Positions 17,001-24,512 of a DNA stretch of 64,000 bases are shown piece after piece. Source of the DNA: Paenibacillus guangzhouensis (GTDB taxonomy: Bacteria > Bacillota > Bacilli > Paenibacillales > Paenibacillaceae); NCBI RefSeq assembly GCF_009363075.1, contig NZ_CP045293.1, positions 5,016,501 to 5,080,500 on the forward strand, written 5' to 3'. The notes below the pieces were generated by a model, which searched no databases, was not told where the DNA came from, and saw nothing but the letters and a program-made list of their open reading frames with translations. The translations under genes and the position numbers were made by a program. Each line of letters opens with the position of its first letter. The first letter of the stretch is position 1.

Positions 17001-18209
17001 TTAATTCGCGCTTTTCCGATGATAGGTCAACAGATGATGCTTCCCGTCAAACGGGCTGTAATGCGTGAAATAGATCAGATCCCCATCCGTTGATTCGCTG
17101 TGATATCGCAAATCATCTCCACGATATGGTACATCATTATTGTGCGCGTAATCCAGCTCTTGGCCGGTGAGCAGCTTGTCGCACAGCACGACAACGGAAT
17201 GATCATTCAGATCAATCAACGTCAGCAGTCCTGTCTTGTTCGGCCGAACAAGCAAGTAATCATCGCCGATCCCTTCTATCGTGTATATATCATCTTGTCC
17301 AGCAAGCTTCGGCAGATCATATTCTTGGACAAGCTGACCTTGATCATTATATACGCTCAAAATCTTGCCATCGGTCATCAACAAATGTTCAATCCACTTT
17401 TCCGCTTTCGAGTCAAGTGTTTGATAATTTCTTACGTTACCATCATAACGCTGGAAATAGCTCGCTTTCTTCTGCGTTACAATTTTTTTGTTAACTAGAA
17501 GTACGCTGTACACATCATAGTTCACATGCGGCTCGCCGAAATTATCCACGACGGTAATGATCCGGGCCCCCGAATTGACGCTCATCGTGTCAATGGATAC
17601 GTTCCCTTGAAGAGGATGATCTAGTTCGATCTTACCGATAGGAACCGGTGGTTGTTCATAAGGATACGCGTAATAGAGATCCCCCGTCTTGTGATTCAAC
17701 CAACATGTACTGCCTGTTTCATATTTCACAAAATCATTGGATTTCGTAATGTTTACCGTACTCTTTGATGGGCTCCATTCCACGCCAGCTCCAATAGCTT
17801 CCGAGAAGAAACGAAGCGGAACGTACATCCTTCCATCTACCAACCGCAGCTGAGCCGTCAATTGTACCGCCTTCCCGTTGACCGTCGCCTGCGTCGAGCC
17901 GTAATTCAACTTCACGAACTGATTTGGATACGTCATGGTTATGACTTTAGTCGTTGAGTTCCAGAACACGATTGTACCGAGCAATTCCCCTGTATCCCGT
18001 AACGGCATATAGAGCACTCCATTCTCGAGGAAAGGAGCCGATTTCGGTTGAAATTGGACATCGTTCAATACAACCTTAATACCGCTTGGGACTTGCTTAT
18101 TCGCTTGCGTCGCCCCCGCCGCCGAAGCCGCTACCGGTACCGATAAGGCCATAGCTGCGATTAGAGCCGCCGTTAGAATTCGAGAAGATATTTTTCTTTT
18201 ATGTTCCAT
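17001..18209 (-). CDS. Secreted stalk-domain (copper amine oxidase N-terminal) protein
   Basis: 402 residues. Signal peptide (about 1-30, ending VAASAAG), then a stalk / Cu_amine_oxidN1 domain (about 38-150) with the typical pair GVLYMPLRDTGELLG and GRMYVPLRFFSEAIGAGVEW. A beta-rich C-terminal region follows (about 155-400), perhaps a propeller-like or DUF5050-type sensor with repeated strand pairs. The domain name is historical; no amine oxidase activity is implied. Start: ATG 18209 is 9 nt after GGAGG; the frame upstream to 18260 has no signal. It follows a second stalk protein (80-bp gap) and is probably cotranscribed. Role: likely cell-surface protein. Confidence 0.8.
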   Translation of the reverse strand: MEHKRKISSRILTAALIAAMALSVPVAASAAGATQANKQVPSGIKVVLNDVQFQPKSAPFLENGVLYMPLRDTGELLGTIVFWNSTTKVITMTYPNQFVKLNYGSTQATVNGKAVQLTAQLRLVDGRMYVPLRFFSEAIGAGVEWSPSKSTVNITKSNDFVKYETGSTCWLNHKTGDLYYAYPYEQPPVPIGKIELDHPLQGNVSIDTMSVNSGARIITVVDNFGEPHVNYDVYSVLLVNKKIVTQKKASYFQRYDGNVRNYQTLDSKAEKWIEHLLMTDGKILSVYNDQGQLVQEYDLPKLAGQDDIYTIEGIGDDYLLVRPNKTGLLTLIDLNDHSVVVLCDKLLTGQELDYAHNNDVPYRGDDLRYHSESTDGDLIYFTHYSPFDGKHHLLTYHRKSAN

Positions 18210-18289
18210 TAGATAAGACCTCCAATTGATCAGGGATATACATTTACCCCTTGAAAACACGCCTTAATATATGAAAAATGATCTAAGCG

Positions 18290-19168
18290 CTAGGGTCTCG
18301 CATTCGTGCGCTTCTCGCCTTCAATCGGAACAACTCTTCCGTCGACCTCTTCAGATAAAAGCCTGCCAAGCTCTTTATTGTTCCCTTGAGCATCGGTCTT
18401 GCCGTAGTAATACACACCACCCATAAAATAATTCGAGAAATAGACCGAGCTTCCAAACGTCGGCTTCACGCCCCATTCACGCTTAGCTACCTCATCATAC
18501 TGCCATTTCTTGATCGCTAGTCCTTCTTCATTGACCTCGTAGTACCCATAGTCGTAACCTGCATTATCGAAAATATATCGCTGGGCCTCTCCTTCGGGGA
18601 ACGTGAAACCATAATGATGATACCCTTCACCCGATTCTAACATCGGCGCATCCCCCGAGATCTTTGGCAGTTTTAAGGCAATCTCGCGTGCTTCCGTCAG
18701 ATCACCGTGCATCAGCGTCTCGTATTCTTGCTGAGCCGTAGGCGTTCGTACGATGACACGATTGTCTTGCGCGTTATACTTCACATAAGCGCCAAGCGTC
18801 TCGCTGATGAACCGAAGCGGCACATAAGTCAATCCGCCCTTGTTCACAACTGCTGCATCAATCGGAACGGATTTGTCGTTCACGGTTGCCTTCTTTTCGC
18901 CTTCCCGCAATTTGACCGTAATCTTGTTATCTTTCGTATGAAACATCACAACACGCGTCTTCGGATCATAAGCAAAAACAATCCACGCCGGATCCGTCAG
19001 CGCCCGCAATTTGATCATGGCATTTCCCTTGACCATCATCGCGTCGTATTGAAGCTCCCCGTTCACGAAGACAGAAGGCGCTGCGGCGTAAGCAGGTGAG
19101 CCCGAGAAGAGGACACTGCCTAGCAGAGCAGAACCAACCGTGAGTTTGAGCCATTTATTCCATCGCAT
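18290..19168 (-). CDS. Secreted stalk-domain protein
   Basis: 292 residues with a clear signal peptide (MRWNKWLKLTVGSALL.. to AYAAA, about 29 residues). It carries one stalk domain (about 30-140) including VKLREGEKKATVNDK and GLTYVPLRFISETLGAYV. The C-terminal half contains Tyr/Gly-rich stretches (YHHYGFTF, GYDYGYYEV) and no family I can name. It precedes and probably shares a transcript with the other stalk protein at 17001. AGGAGATGG lies upstream of the ATG. Confidence 0.78.
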   Translation of the reverse strand: MRWNKWLKLTVGSALLGSVLFSGSPAYAAAPSVFVNGELQYDAMMVKGNAMIKLRALTDPAWIVFAYDPKTRVVMFHTKDNKITVKLREGEKKATVNDKSVPIDAAVVNKGGLTYVPLRFISETLGAYVKYNAQDNRVIVRTPTAQQEYETLMHGDLTEAREIALKLPKISGDAPMLESGEGYHHYGFTFPEGEAQRYIFDNAGYDYGYYEVNEEGLAIKKWQYDEVAKREWGVKPTFGSSVYFSNYFMGGVYYYGKTDAQGNNKELGRLLSEEVDGRVVPIEGEKRTNARP

Positions 19169-19277
19169 TCGATTCCATCTCCTAACTAAATTTGGAAACC
19201 ATCACTTATGCTGACGCGGTGGATAGCAGAAAAGTTGCGTGCTTATACTGGATCATAGGAGATGGCCTTTTCAAGCA

Positions 19278-19316
19278 AATGGCGCGGAGTCCGAAAACCT
19301 CGGAAACCGCGCCATT
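19278..19316 (-). terminator. Terminator-like hairpin, repeat-family copy 3
   Basis: Stem AATGGCGCGG/CCGCGCCATT (19278-19287/19307-19316) nearly identical to 13238-13276, including the inner TCCGA/TCGGA stem. It lies 17 nt downstream of the tRNA gene on the minus strand. The T run is weak. Confidence 0.6.
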
Positions 19317-19332
19317 GCTGCGTTTATAGATA

Positions 19333-19405
19333 TGCTGATGAGAGGACTCGAACCACCGACCTACACATTACGAGTGCGTTGCTCTACCACCTGAGCTACA
19401 TCAGC
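19333..19405 (-). tRNA. tRNA-Thr (CGT)
   Basis: On the minus strand the 73-nt cloverleaf has acceptor GCTGATG/CATCAGC, D-arm GCTC..GAGC, and anticodon loop CTCGTAA giving anticodon CGT (threonine, codon ACG). The T-loop is TTCGAGT. CCA is not encoded. The T-stem GGTGG/CCTCT has one T-T mismatch and one G-T pair, and the anticodon stem has one G-T pair. Single tRNA with no neighbours. Confidence 0.9.
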
Positions 19406-19508
19406 ATGGATGCTGCATGAAGCAGCAACGATAAGGTTATTTTATCAAAAAAAGCACGAAACGTAAACGCCCTCCAATAGATCCGGAATAAACTCGTATA
19501 TATAAGTG

Positions 19509-19537
19509 TTGACATACTCGTATATACGAGTTATATT
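19509..19537 (+). promoter_or_regulatory. treP promoter with TreR operator in the spacer
   Basis: -35 TTGACA (19509-19514), 17-bp spacer, -10 TATATT (19532-19537). The spacer contains a perfect 16-bp palindrome ACTCGTATATACGAGT (19516-19531), the expected kind of site for the GntR-type TreR encoded at 22873. A second, imperfect copy (ACTCGTATATATAAGT) lies at 19492-19507. Confidence 0.85.
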
Positions 19538-19543
19538 ATTAGC

Positions 19544-19557
19544 TGTAAGCGCTAACA
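19544..19557 (+). promoter_or_regulatory. cre site (CcpA catabolite repression)
   Basis: TGTAAGCGCTAACA matches the Bacillus cre consensus TGWAANCGNTNWCA at every position. It lies just after the -10 box, where CcpA binding blocks transcription. Confidence 0.85.
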
Positions 19558-19595
19558 CATCATGATTACAACATTGGATTGAAGGAGGCAGCCCC

Positions 19596-21050
19596 ATGAG
19601 CAAGAATTATCGGGATACTGCATTACAAATACTTGAACAGATCGGCGGCAAAGACAATATCGACCAAGCTGCCCATTGCGTCACACGACTGCGAATCGCA
19701 TTGAAAGACGACAACAAGGTGAATACGGACAAGCTTCTCACAGTTCCACTCGTCAAAGGCGCGTTCCATAACGCCGGCGTCTTCCAGATCATCATTGGAC
19801 CTGTAGACGTTGAACGCGTCTATGCCGAGCTCATCGACCTAACGAAGATGGAGAAGGCTACCGTGGCCGATGTCAAAACCTCTGGCGGCAAGAAGCTAAA
19901 TCCGCTTCAGAAGCTTGTTAAGATTTTCTCCGACGTCTTCATGCCGATTCTTCCTGCCATCATTACGGCCGGTCTATTGATGGGTCTGAACAATCTCATC
20001 GGCGCGAAAGACTTATTCTACGAAGGCAAGAACTTACTTGAAGTCTACCCGAACCTCGAAGGTCTATGGGGACTTATCAATATGATGGCGAACACATCCT
20101 TCGTCTTCCTGCCAGCCCTCGTCGGCTGGTCCGCTACGAAGCGATTCGGCGGCAGCGAAATTCTCGGTATGGTGCTTGGGCTAATGCTTGTCCATCCCGA
20201 TTTGCTCAATGCCTGGAATTATGGACAAGCTGCTTCCGGACTGAACGGTCAGACGCTTCCTTATTTCGATATTCTAGGTCTATTCTCCATTGAAAAGGTC
20301 GGTTATCAAGGTCAAATCTTGCCGATTCTCGTCGCAGCTTATGTCTTAAGTAAAGTCGAATTATGGCTTCGCAAAAGAGTGCACAGCTCCATTCAATTGC
20401 TCGTCGTTCCGATTACATCGATCGTTGTGACCGGCGTTCTCGCACTGGGTATTATCGGTCCTGTCACACGTCACGTTGGGAACTTCATCACGGACGGCAT
20501 CGTTATGATCTTCGACGTTGCACCTGCGCTTGGCGCAATCATCTTCGGCGCATTGTACGCTCCGCTCGTCATTACAGGCATGCACCATATGTTCATCGCC
20601 ATTGACTTGCAACTCATCGCTCAGACGGGCGGCACTTTTATCTGGCCAATGATCGCACTGTCCAACATTGCACAAGGCAGCGCCGCACTCGCAATGTTCT
20701 GGATCGCGAAGAACAAGACAGAGAAGAGCATGGCATCCACTTCGGCGTTATCAGCTTACTTCGGGATTACAGAGCCGGCGATGTTCGGTGTGAACTTACG
20801 CAACAAATTCCCGTTCTATGCCGCAATTATCGGCTCGGGTATCGCAGCCATCTTTATCACACTAAGCGGCGTTCTCGCAGCAGGCGTTGGTGTCGGCGGT
20901 CTGCCAGGCTTCATCTCTATCATTCCGAAATATATCCCAACATTCATGATTGGGATGGTGATTGCGATCGTCGTTCCACTTGGCTTAACGTACCTCTTCT
21001 CCAAATCATCGAAGCTGAACAACCGCGATGGCGAATCAGGTACTGAATAA
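19596..21050 (+). CDS. treP: PTS trehalose transporter subunit IIBC
   Basis: 484 residues. The N-terminal IIB domain has the phosphorylated Cys28 in AAHCVTRLRIAL. A linker is followed by a IIC domain with about ten membrane segments (about 110-475) and the typical ITGMHHMFIAIDLQLI and AYFGITEPAMFGV stretches. It phosphorylates trehalose during uptake to trehalose 6-phosphate. No IIA domain is fused, so it must borrow IIA-Glc from another PTS. Start ATG 19596 after GAAGGAGG. Followed 15 bp later by treC. Regulated by TreR and CcpA through the sites at 19509-19557. Confidence 0.95.
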   Translation: MSKNYRDTALQILEQIGGKDNIDQAAHCVTRLRIALKDDNKVNTDKLLTVPLVKGAFHNAGVFQIIIGPVDVERVYAELIDLTKMEKATVADVKTSGGKKLNPLQKLVKIFSDVFMPILPAIITAGLLMGLNNLIGAKDLFYEGKNLLEVYPNLEGLWGLINMMANTSFVFLPALVGWSATKRFGGSEILGMVLGLMLVHPDLLNAWNYGQAASGLNGQTLPYFDILGLFSIEKVGYQGQILPILVAAYVLSKVELWLRKRVHSSIQLLVVPITSIVVTGVLALGIIGPVTRHVGNFITDGIVMIFDVAPALGAIIFGALYAPLVITGMHHMFIAIDLQLIAQTGGTFIWPMIALSNIAQGSAALAMFWIAKNKTEKSMASTSALSAYFGITEPAMFGVNLRNKFPFYAAIIGSGIAAIFITLSGVLAAGVGVGGLPGFISIIPKYIPTFMIGMVIAIVVPLGLTYLFSKSSKLNNRDGESGTE

Positions 21051-21065
21051 GAGAGGTGAGACATC

Positions 21066-22745
21066 ATGAATAACAGCACAGCGAACTGGAGAAAATCAGT
21101 TATCTATCAGATCTATCCCAAAAGCTTCCGTAGCGCGCAGCAGCGCGCTACGGGAGATATTCAAGGCGTAACCGAGAAGCTCGACTATCTGGCGTTTCTC
21201 GGCGTCGACTATATCTGGCTAACCCCGGTGTATACGTCGCCTCAGCGCGATAATGGCTATGACGTAGCCAATTATTACACGATTGACGAGAGCTACGGCA
21301 CGATGGCGGATTTCGATCAACTCATCGCAGAAGCGCGCTCTCGCGGCATTGGAATTATGATGGACATCGTCGTCAATCATTCCTCCACCGATCATGCGTG
21401 GTTCCAAGAAGCGAAGCAGGACCGGAACAGCCGCTACCGGGACTATTATATTTGGCGCGATCAACCGAACAACTGGGCGTCGAAGTTTGGCGGATCCGCC
21501 TGGGCTTATGACGAAACAACAGAGCAATATTACTTGCATTTATTCGACACCACCCAAGCCGACTTGAATTGGGAGAATGAACAAATGCGTAGAGACGTCT
21601 ATGACATAATGCGTTTTTGGGCAGATAAGGGCGTATCCGGCTTCCGGCTCGACGTCATTAATCTGATCTCGAAAAATCAAGATTTCCCTGATGACCCGAC
21701 CGGCGACGGCCGCAAGCATTACACGGATGGGCCTCGCGTGCATGAATATTTGCAGGAAATGAACAGCGAAGTTTTCGCTGGACGTGATGTGATTACAGTT
21801 GGCGAAATGTCCTCTACCTCAATCGACAATTGTGTCTTATATTCGAATCCGGAGCGACATGAGCTGTCGATGACGTTTAGCTTCCACCATTTGAAGGTGG
21901 ACTATCCGAACGGCGATAAATGGACGAAGGCTCCCTTCGACTTCGCGATGCTGAAGCAGATCATGTCGGATTGGCAGACCGGGATGCATGATGGCAACGG
22001 ATGGAATGCGCTGTTCTGGTGCAACCATGATCAACCGCGTATCGTCTCACGGTTCGGTGATGAAGGCATCTATCGTGAGAAATCAGCCAAAATGCTCGCC
22101 ACCGCACTCCACATGCTGCAAGGTACTCCTTATATTTATCAAGGGGAAGAAATCGGAATGACGAACCCGAACTTCACGTCGATTGATTGTTACCGTGACG
22201 TTGAGACATTGAACATCTATGGCATCAAACGTCGAGCAGGACAGTCTGACGAGGATATTATGGACGCCATTCGTCAAAAGTCGCGTGATAATTCCCGGAC
22301 GCCGATGCAGTGGGACAACAGTACCAACGCAGGTTTCTCAGAGGTTGAGCCGTGGATCGATGTCGCTTCTAATTATCCTGAAATTAATGTGGAACGCGCA
22401 CGTCAGGATCCGAATTCCGTGCTGTATCACTACAAGGAACTCATCCAATTACGAAAAACCGTCGATGCCGTAACTGAGGGAGCCTATCGCATCGTGTGTG
22501 GCGATCATCCGCAGGTATGGGCCTATACCCGGACAACAGAAGATGAGACGCTGCTTGTCGTGAACAATTTCTACGGAGAACCGACTTCGATTGATTGGCA
22601 GAGTGAGCCTGTTTTATTGGAGCAGCTGCGTTCAGGATCAGCAGAAATCCTGCTAACGAATGATAAAGATGTGACGAGTCTAGACGGAACGACGCTCCGG
22701 CTCCGTCCTTACGAATCGATCGTCTATCGTATGCGAACCGAATAA
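21066..22745 (+). CDS. treC: Alpha,alpha-phosphotrehalase (GH13)
   Basis: 559 residues; also called treA in Bacillus. Hydrolyses trehalose 6-phosphate to glucose and glucose 6-phosphate in the cytoplasm. GH13 motifs: DIVVNHSS (about 100-107), GFRLDVIN with nucleophile Asp196, VGEM with acid/base Glu247, and NHDQPR with Asp322. The loop after YPKSF (residues 22-30, RSAQQRATG) replaces the usual Asp/Asn/Gly-rich metal-binding type loop of this subfamily. It is encoded by a perfect 11-bp hairpin (21128-21153). Second gene of the tre operon, with AGAGAGGTGAG upstream. Confidence 0.93.
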   Translation: MNNSTANWRKSVIYQIYPKSFRSAQQRATGDIQGVTEKLDYLAFLGVDYIWLTPVYTSPQRDNGYDVANYYTIDESYGTMADFDQLIAEARSRGIGIMMDIVVNHSSTDHAWFQEAKQDRNSRYRDYYIWRDQPNNWASKFGGSAWAYDETTEQYYLHLFDTTQADLNWENEQMRRDVYDIMRFWADKGVSGFRLDVINLISKNQDFPDDPTGDGRKHYTDGPRVHEYLQEMNSEVFAGRDVITVGEMSSTSIDNCVLYSNPERHELSMTFSFHHLKVDYPNGDKWTKAPFDFAMLKQIMSDWQTGMHDGNGWNALFWCNHDQPRIVSRFGDEGIYREKSAKMLATALHMLQGTPYIYQGEEIGMTNPNFTSIDCYRDVETLNIYGIKRRAGQSDEDIMDAIRQKSRDNSRTPMQWDNSTNAGFSEVEPWIDVASNYPEINVERARQDPNSVLYHYKELIQLRKTVDAVTEGAYRIVCGDHPQVWAYTRTTEDETLLVVNNFYGEPTSIDWQSEPVLLEQLRSGSAEILLTNDKDVTSLDGTTLRLRPYESIVYRMRTE

Positions 22746-22750
22746 CGAAC

Positions 22751-22796
22751 AAGAACCACCTCATGTGAACACATCCTGTTCGTGATGGCGGTTCTT
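22751..22796 (+). terminator. Hairpin after treC
   Basis: AAGAACCACC (22751-22760) pairs with GGCGGTTCTT (22787-22796) with one mismatch. The T run is short, so readthrough into treR is possible. Confidence 0.5.
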
Positions 22797-22872
22797 TCGA
22801 CATCCTACGTTTCGACACGTATTTTATGGTACGATAAGGGGATAGATGGAGAAGTAAACGGGGGCACGAATC

Positions 22873-23577
22873 ATGACGAAATATGAGATGATCATGGAAG
22901 CGATCGTACAGAAGATCGAGTCGGGCAAATGGAAAGAAGGCTATAAAATCCCCTCCGAGACGGAATTGATGGAGGAGTACGACGCAAGCCGCGGCACCGT
23001 GCGCAAGGCGGTCGATTTATTGCAGGAACGGGGTTTCGTACAGAAGATCCATGGCAAGGGCGTATTCGTCCTGCGGAAGAAAAATATTGAGTTTCGCTTT
23101 GGCGGCATTGTGAGCTTCCAAGAGGAGAACACAAGGCTCAATCGCAAGTTCCAGACAAATGTGGTCGAGATGGATACTTTCGCGGCAGATAAGGACGCTG
23201 CGAAGCTGCTCAGCGTGAAGACCAAGACGAAAATCACGCGGATCAAGCGGGTCCGTCAGCTGGAGGGAGAGAATGTTATCCTCGACGTGAACCATTTCGT
23301 TACCGAGCTGATCCCGGGCCTGACGACCGAAATCGCGGAATCGTCGATCTATGCGTATATCGAGAAGACGCTTGACCTGCATATTAGCTATGCCCAGCGG
23401 GTGATCGAAGTCCAGCCCTGCTCCGGGGATGACCGGAAGTACCTTGATTTGAACGGAACCGACTATGTTGTTGTGGTCAAGAACTTCACGCACCTCTATG
23501 ACGGCAGACAATTCGAGTATACCGAATCAAGGCACCGTCTGGACAAATTCTATTTCTCCGATGTGGCTCGGAGATAA
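22873..23577 (+). CDS. treR: Trehalose operon repressor TreR (GntR family)
   Basis: 234 residues. An N-terminal winged helix (about 1-70: IPSETELMEEYDASRGTVRKA, then FVQKIHGKGVFV) is followed by a UTRA effector domain (about 90-230) ending ESRHRLDKFYFSDVARR. In Bacillus, TreR is released from DNA by trehalose 6-phosphate. The palindromes at 19492-19531 are its likely targets. Start ATG 22873 is preceded by a weak GGGG-containing site; a small gap after treC suggests partial cotranscription. The ending FSDVARR is typical of TreR. Confidence 0.93.
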   Translation: MTKYEMIMEAIVQKIESGKWKEGYKIPSETELMEEYDASRGTVRKAVDLLQERGFVQKIHGKGVFVLRKKNIEFRFGGIVSFQEENTRLNRKFQTNVVEMDTFAADKDAAKLLSVKTKTKITRIKRVRQLEGENVILDVNHFVTELIPGLTTEIAESSIYAYIEKTLDLHISYAQRVIEVQPCSGDDRKYLDLNGTDYVVVVKNFTHLYDGRQFEYTESRHRLDKFYFSDVARR

Positions 23578-23600
23578 TGGAAGCTCACGCAGAATAAATG

Positions 23601-23642
23601 AATCCCACCTACGCTTAGGTCCCTAAGCTGGTGGGATTTTTT
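23601..23642 (+). terminator. Intrinsic terminator of treR
   Basis: Stem AATCCCACC (23601-23609)/GGTGGGATT (23630-23638), inner CTTAG/CTAAG, T tail. Confidence 0.85.
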
Positions 23643-23677
23643 GTACATTTCTTATGATACCTGTCAATGAACACAAC

Positions 23678-23693
23678 ATGAGAATATTCTCAT
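23678..23693. promoter_or_regulatory. 16-bp palindrome upstream of the NlpC/P60 gene
   Basis: ATGAGAATATTCTCAT is a perfect palindrome 145 bp before the ATG at 23838. The regulator is unknown; the position suggests an operator. Confidence 0.4.
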
Positions 23694-23837
23694 CGACTTC
23701 TCATACTTCTTCGCAAATGCAGGTGTGCCATTAGTTTCTGTAACTTAAGGTAAATCGTGGTATTTTTTGATGTGTTATGGTGATAGCAGGTGATCAAGAC
23801 AACTCACCATCAGTTCACATCAAGGGGGAAATTGACC

Positions 23838-24452
23838 ATGATTCGTACACCAAAATTCGGAAAAATGATTCTAGGCACAAGTCTTAGTCTCTCCTTATTA
23901 TTCACGGGAGGCATGCTTATTCCGCCTCATACAGCACACGCAGCAACTGCATCTGTATCCGTATCCACATCGATCGCAGACAATATCATTGCAACCGGCA
24001 AACAATTCATGGGGGTGCCATATAAATTCGGTTCGAAGTCCGGTGTAACCAGTACATTCGACTGCTCATCGTTCACACAGTACGTCTTTAAGCAGAACGG
24101 CATTTCCCTTCCGCGTGATTCGAGACAACAATCTCGTGTAGGAACTTATGTGTCGCGGGATCAGCTGAAGCCGGGAGATCTTGTCTTCTTCTATTCGCCG
24201 ATCCATCATGTCGCAATCTATATCGGGAATGGGCAGCTCATGCACACCTATGGCAAGCCTGGCGTGACGATCACTAGCCTGAGCTCATGGGAGTCTCGGA
24301 TCAACACCATCCGCCGCGTTCTGCCTGACAATGGACAAGCCGTGACACCAGCAATCGATCAAGGGAACAATACGCAGCCGACAAGCGACCAACCTTCAAC
24401 CCCATCCCGGCCGCATCATACGAAGCATCGCTACACCAAACATCGGGGATAG
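23838..24452 (+). CDS. Secreted NlpC/P60 (C40) cell-wall endopeptidase
   Basis: 204 residues. A signal peptide ends AHA (about residue 35), followed by a C40 domain (about 45-160) with the triad Cys76 (FDCSSF), His124 (HHVAIYIG) and His136 (HTYG). A Gln/Pro/His-rich basic tail follows, without a recognised wall-binding domain. Expected activity: D-gamma-glutamyl-meso-diaminopimelate hydrolysis in peptidoglycan. Start: ATG 23838 after AAGGGGGA; the frame continues upstream to a GTG at 23790 without a ribosome binding site. It converges on the kinase at 24513. Confidence 0.88.
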   Translation: MIRTPKFGKMILGTSLSLSLLFTGGMLIPPHTAHAATASVSVSTSIADNIIATGKQFMGVPYKFGSKSGVTSTFDCSSFTQYVFKQNGISLPRDSRQQSRVGTYVSRDQLKPGDLVFFYSPIHHVAIYIGNGQLMHTYGKPGVTITSLSSWESRINTIRRVLPDNGQAVTPAIDQGNNTQPTSDQPSTPSRPHHTKHRYTKHRG

Positions 24453-24475
24453 CGGTGCCATCAGCCGCTATACGA

Positions 24476-24504
24476 GAGGAAGTCGGCAACGGCTTCCTCT
24501 TCCC
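24476..24504. terminator. Hairpin between convergent genes
   Basis: Stem GAGGAAGTCG (24476-24485)/CGGCTTCCTC (24490-24499), loop GCAA, one G-T pair. T-rich on the plus-strand exit. Probably ends the NlpC gene. Confidence 0.6.
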
Positions 24505-24512
24505 CTGTGCCC

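Noticed and set aside
19169-19277. Second GEMM-type aptamer before the stalk protein at 18290
   Set aside because: Checked because one such aptamer lies nearby; the GACGCAAAGC core is absent.
23578-23837. c-di-AMP (ydaO) riboswitch before the NlpC/P60 gene
   Set aside because: This is a common place for that riboswitch, but none of its conserved blocks can be found in the leader.
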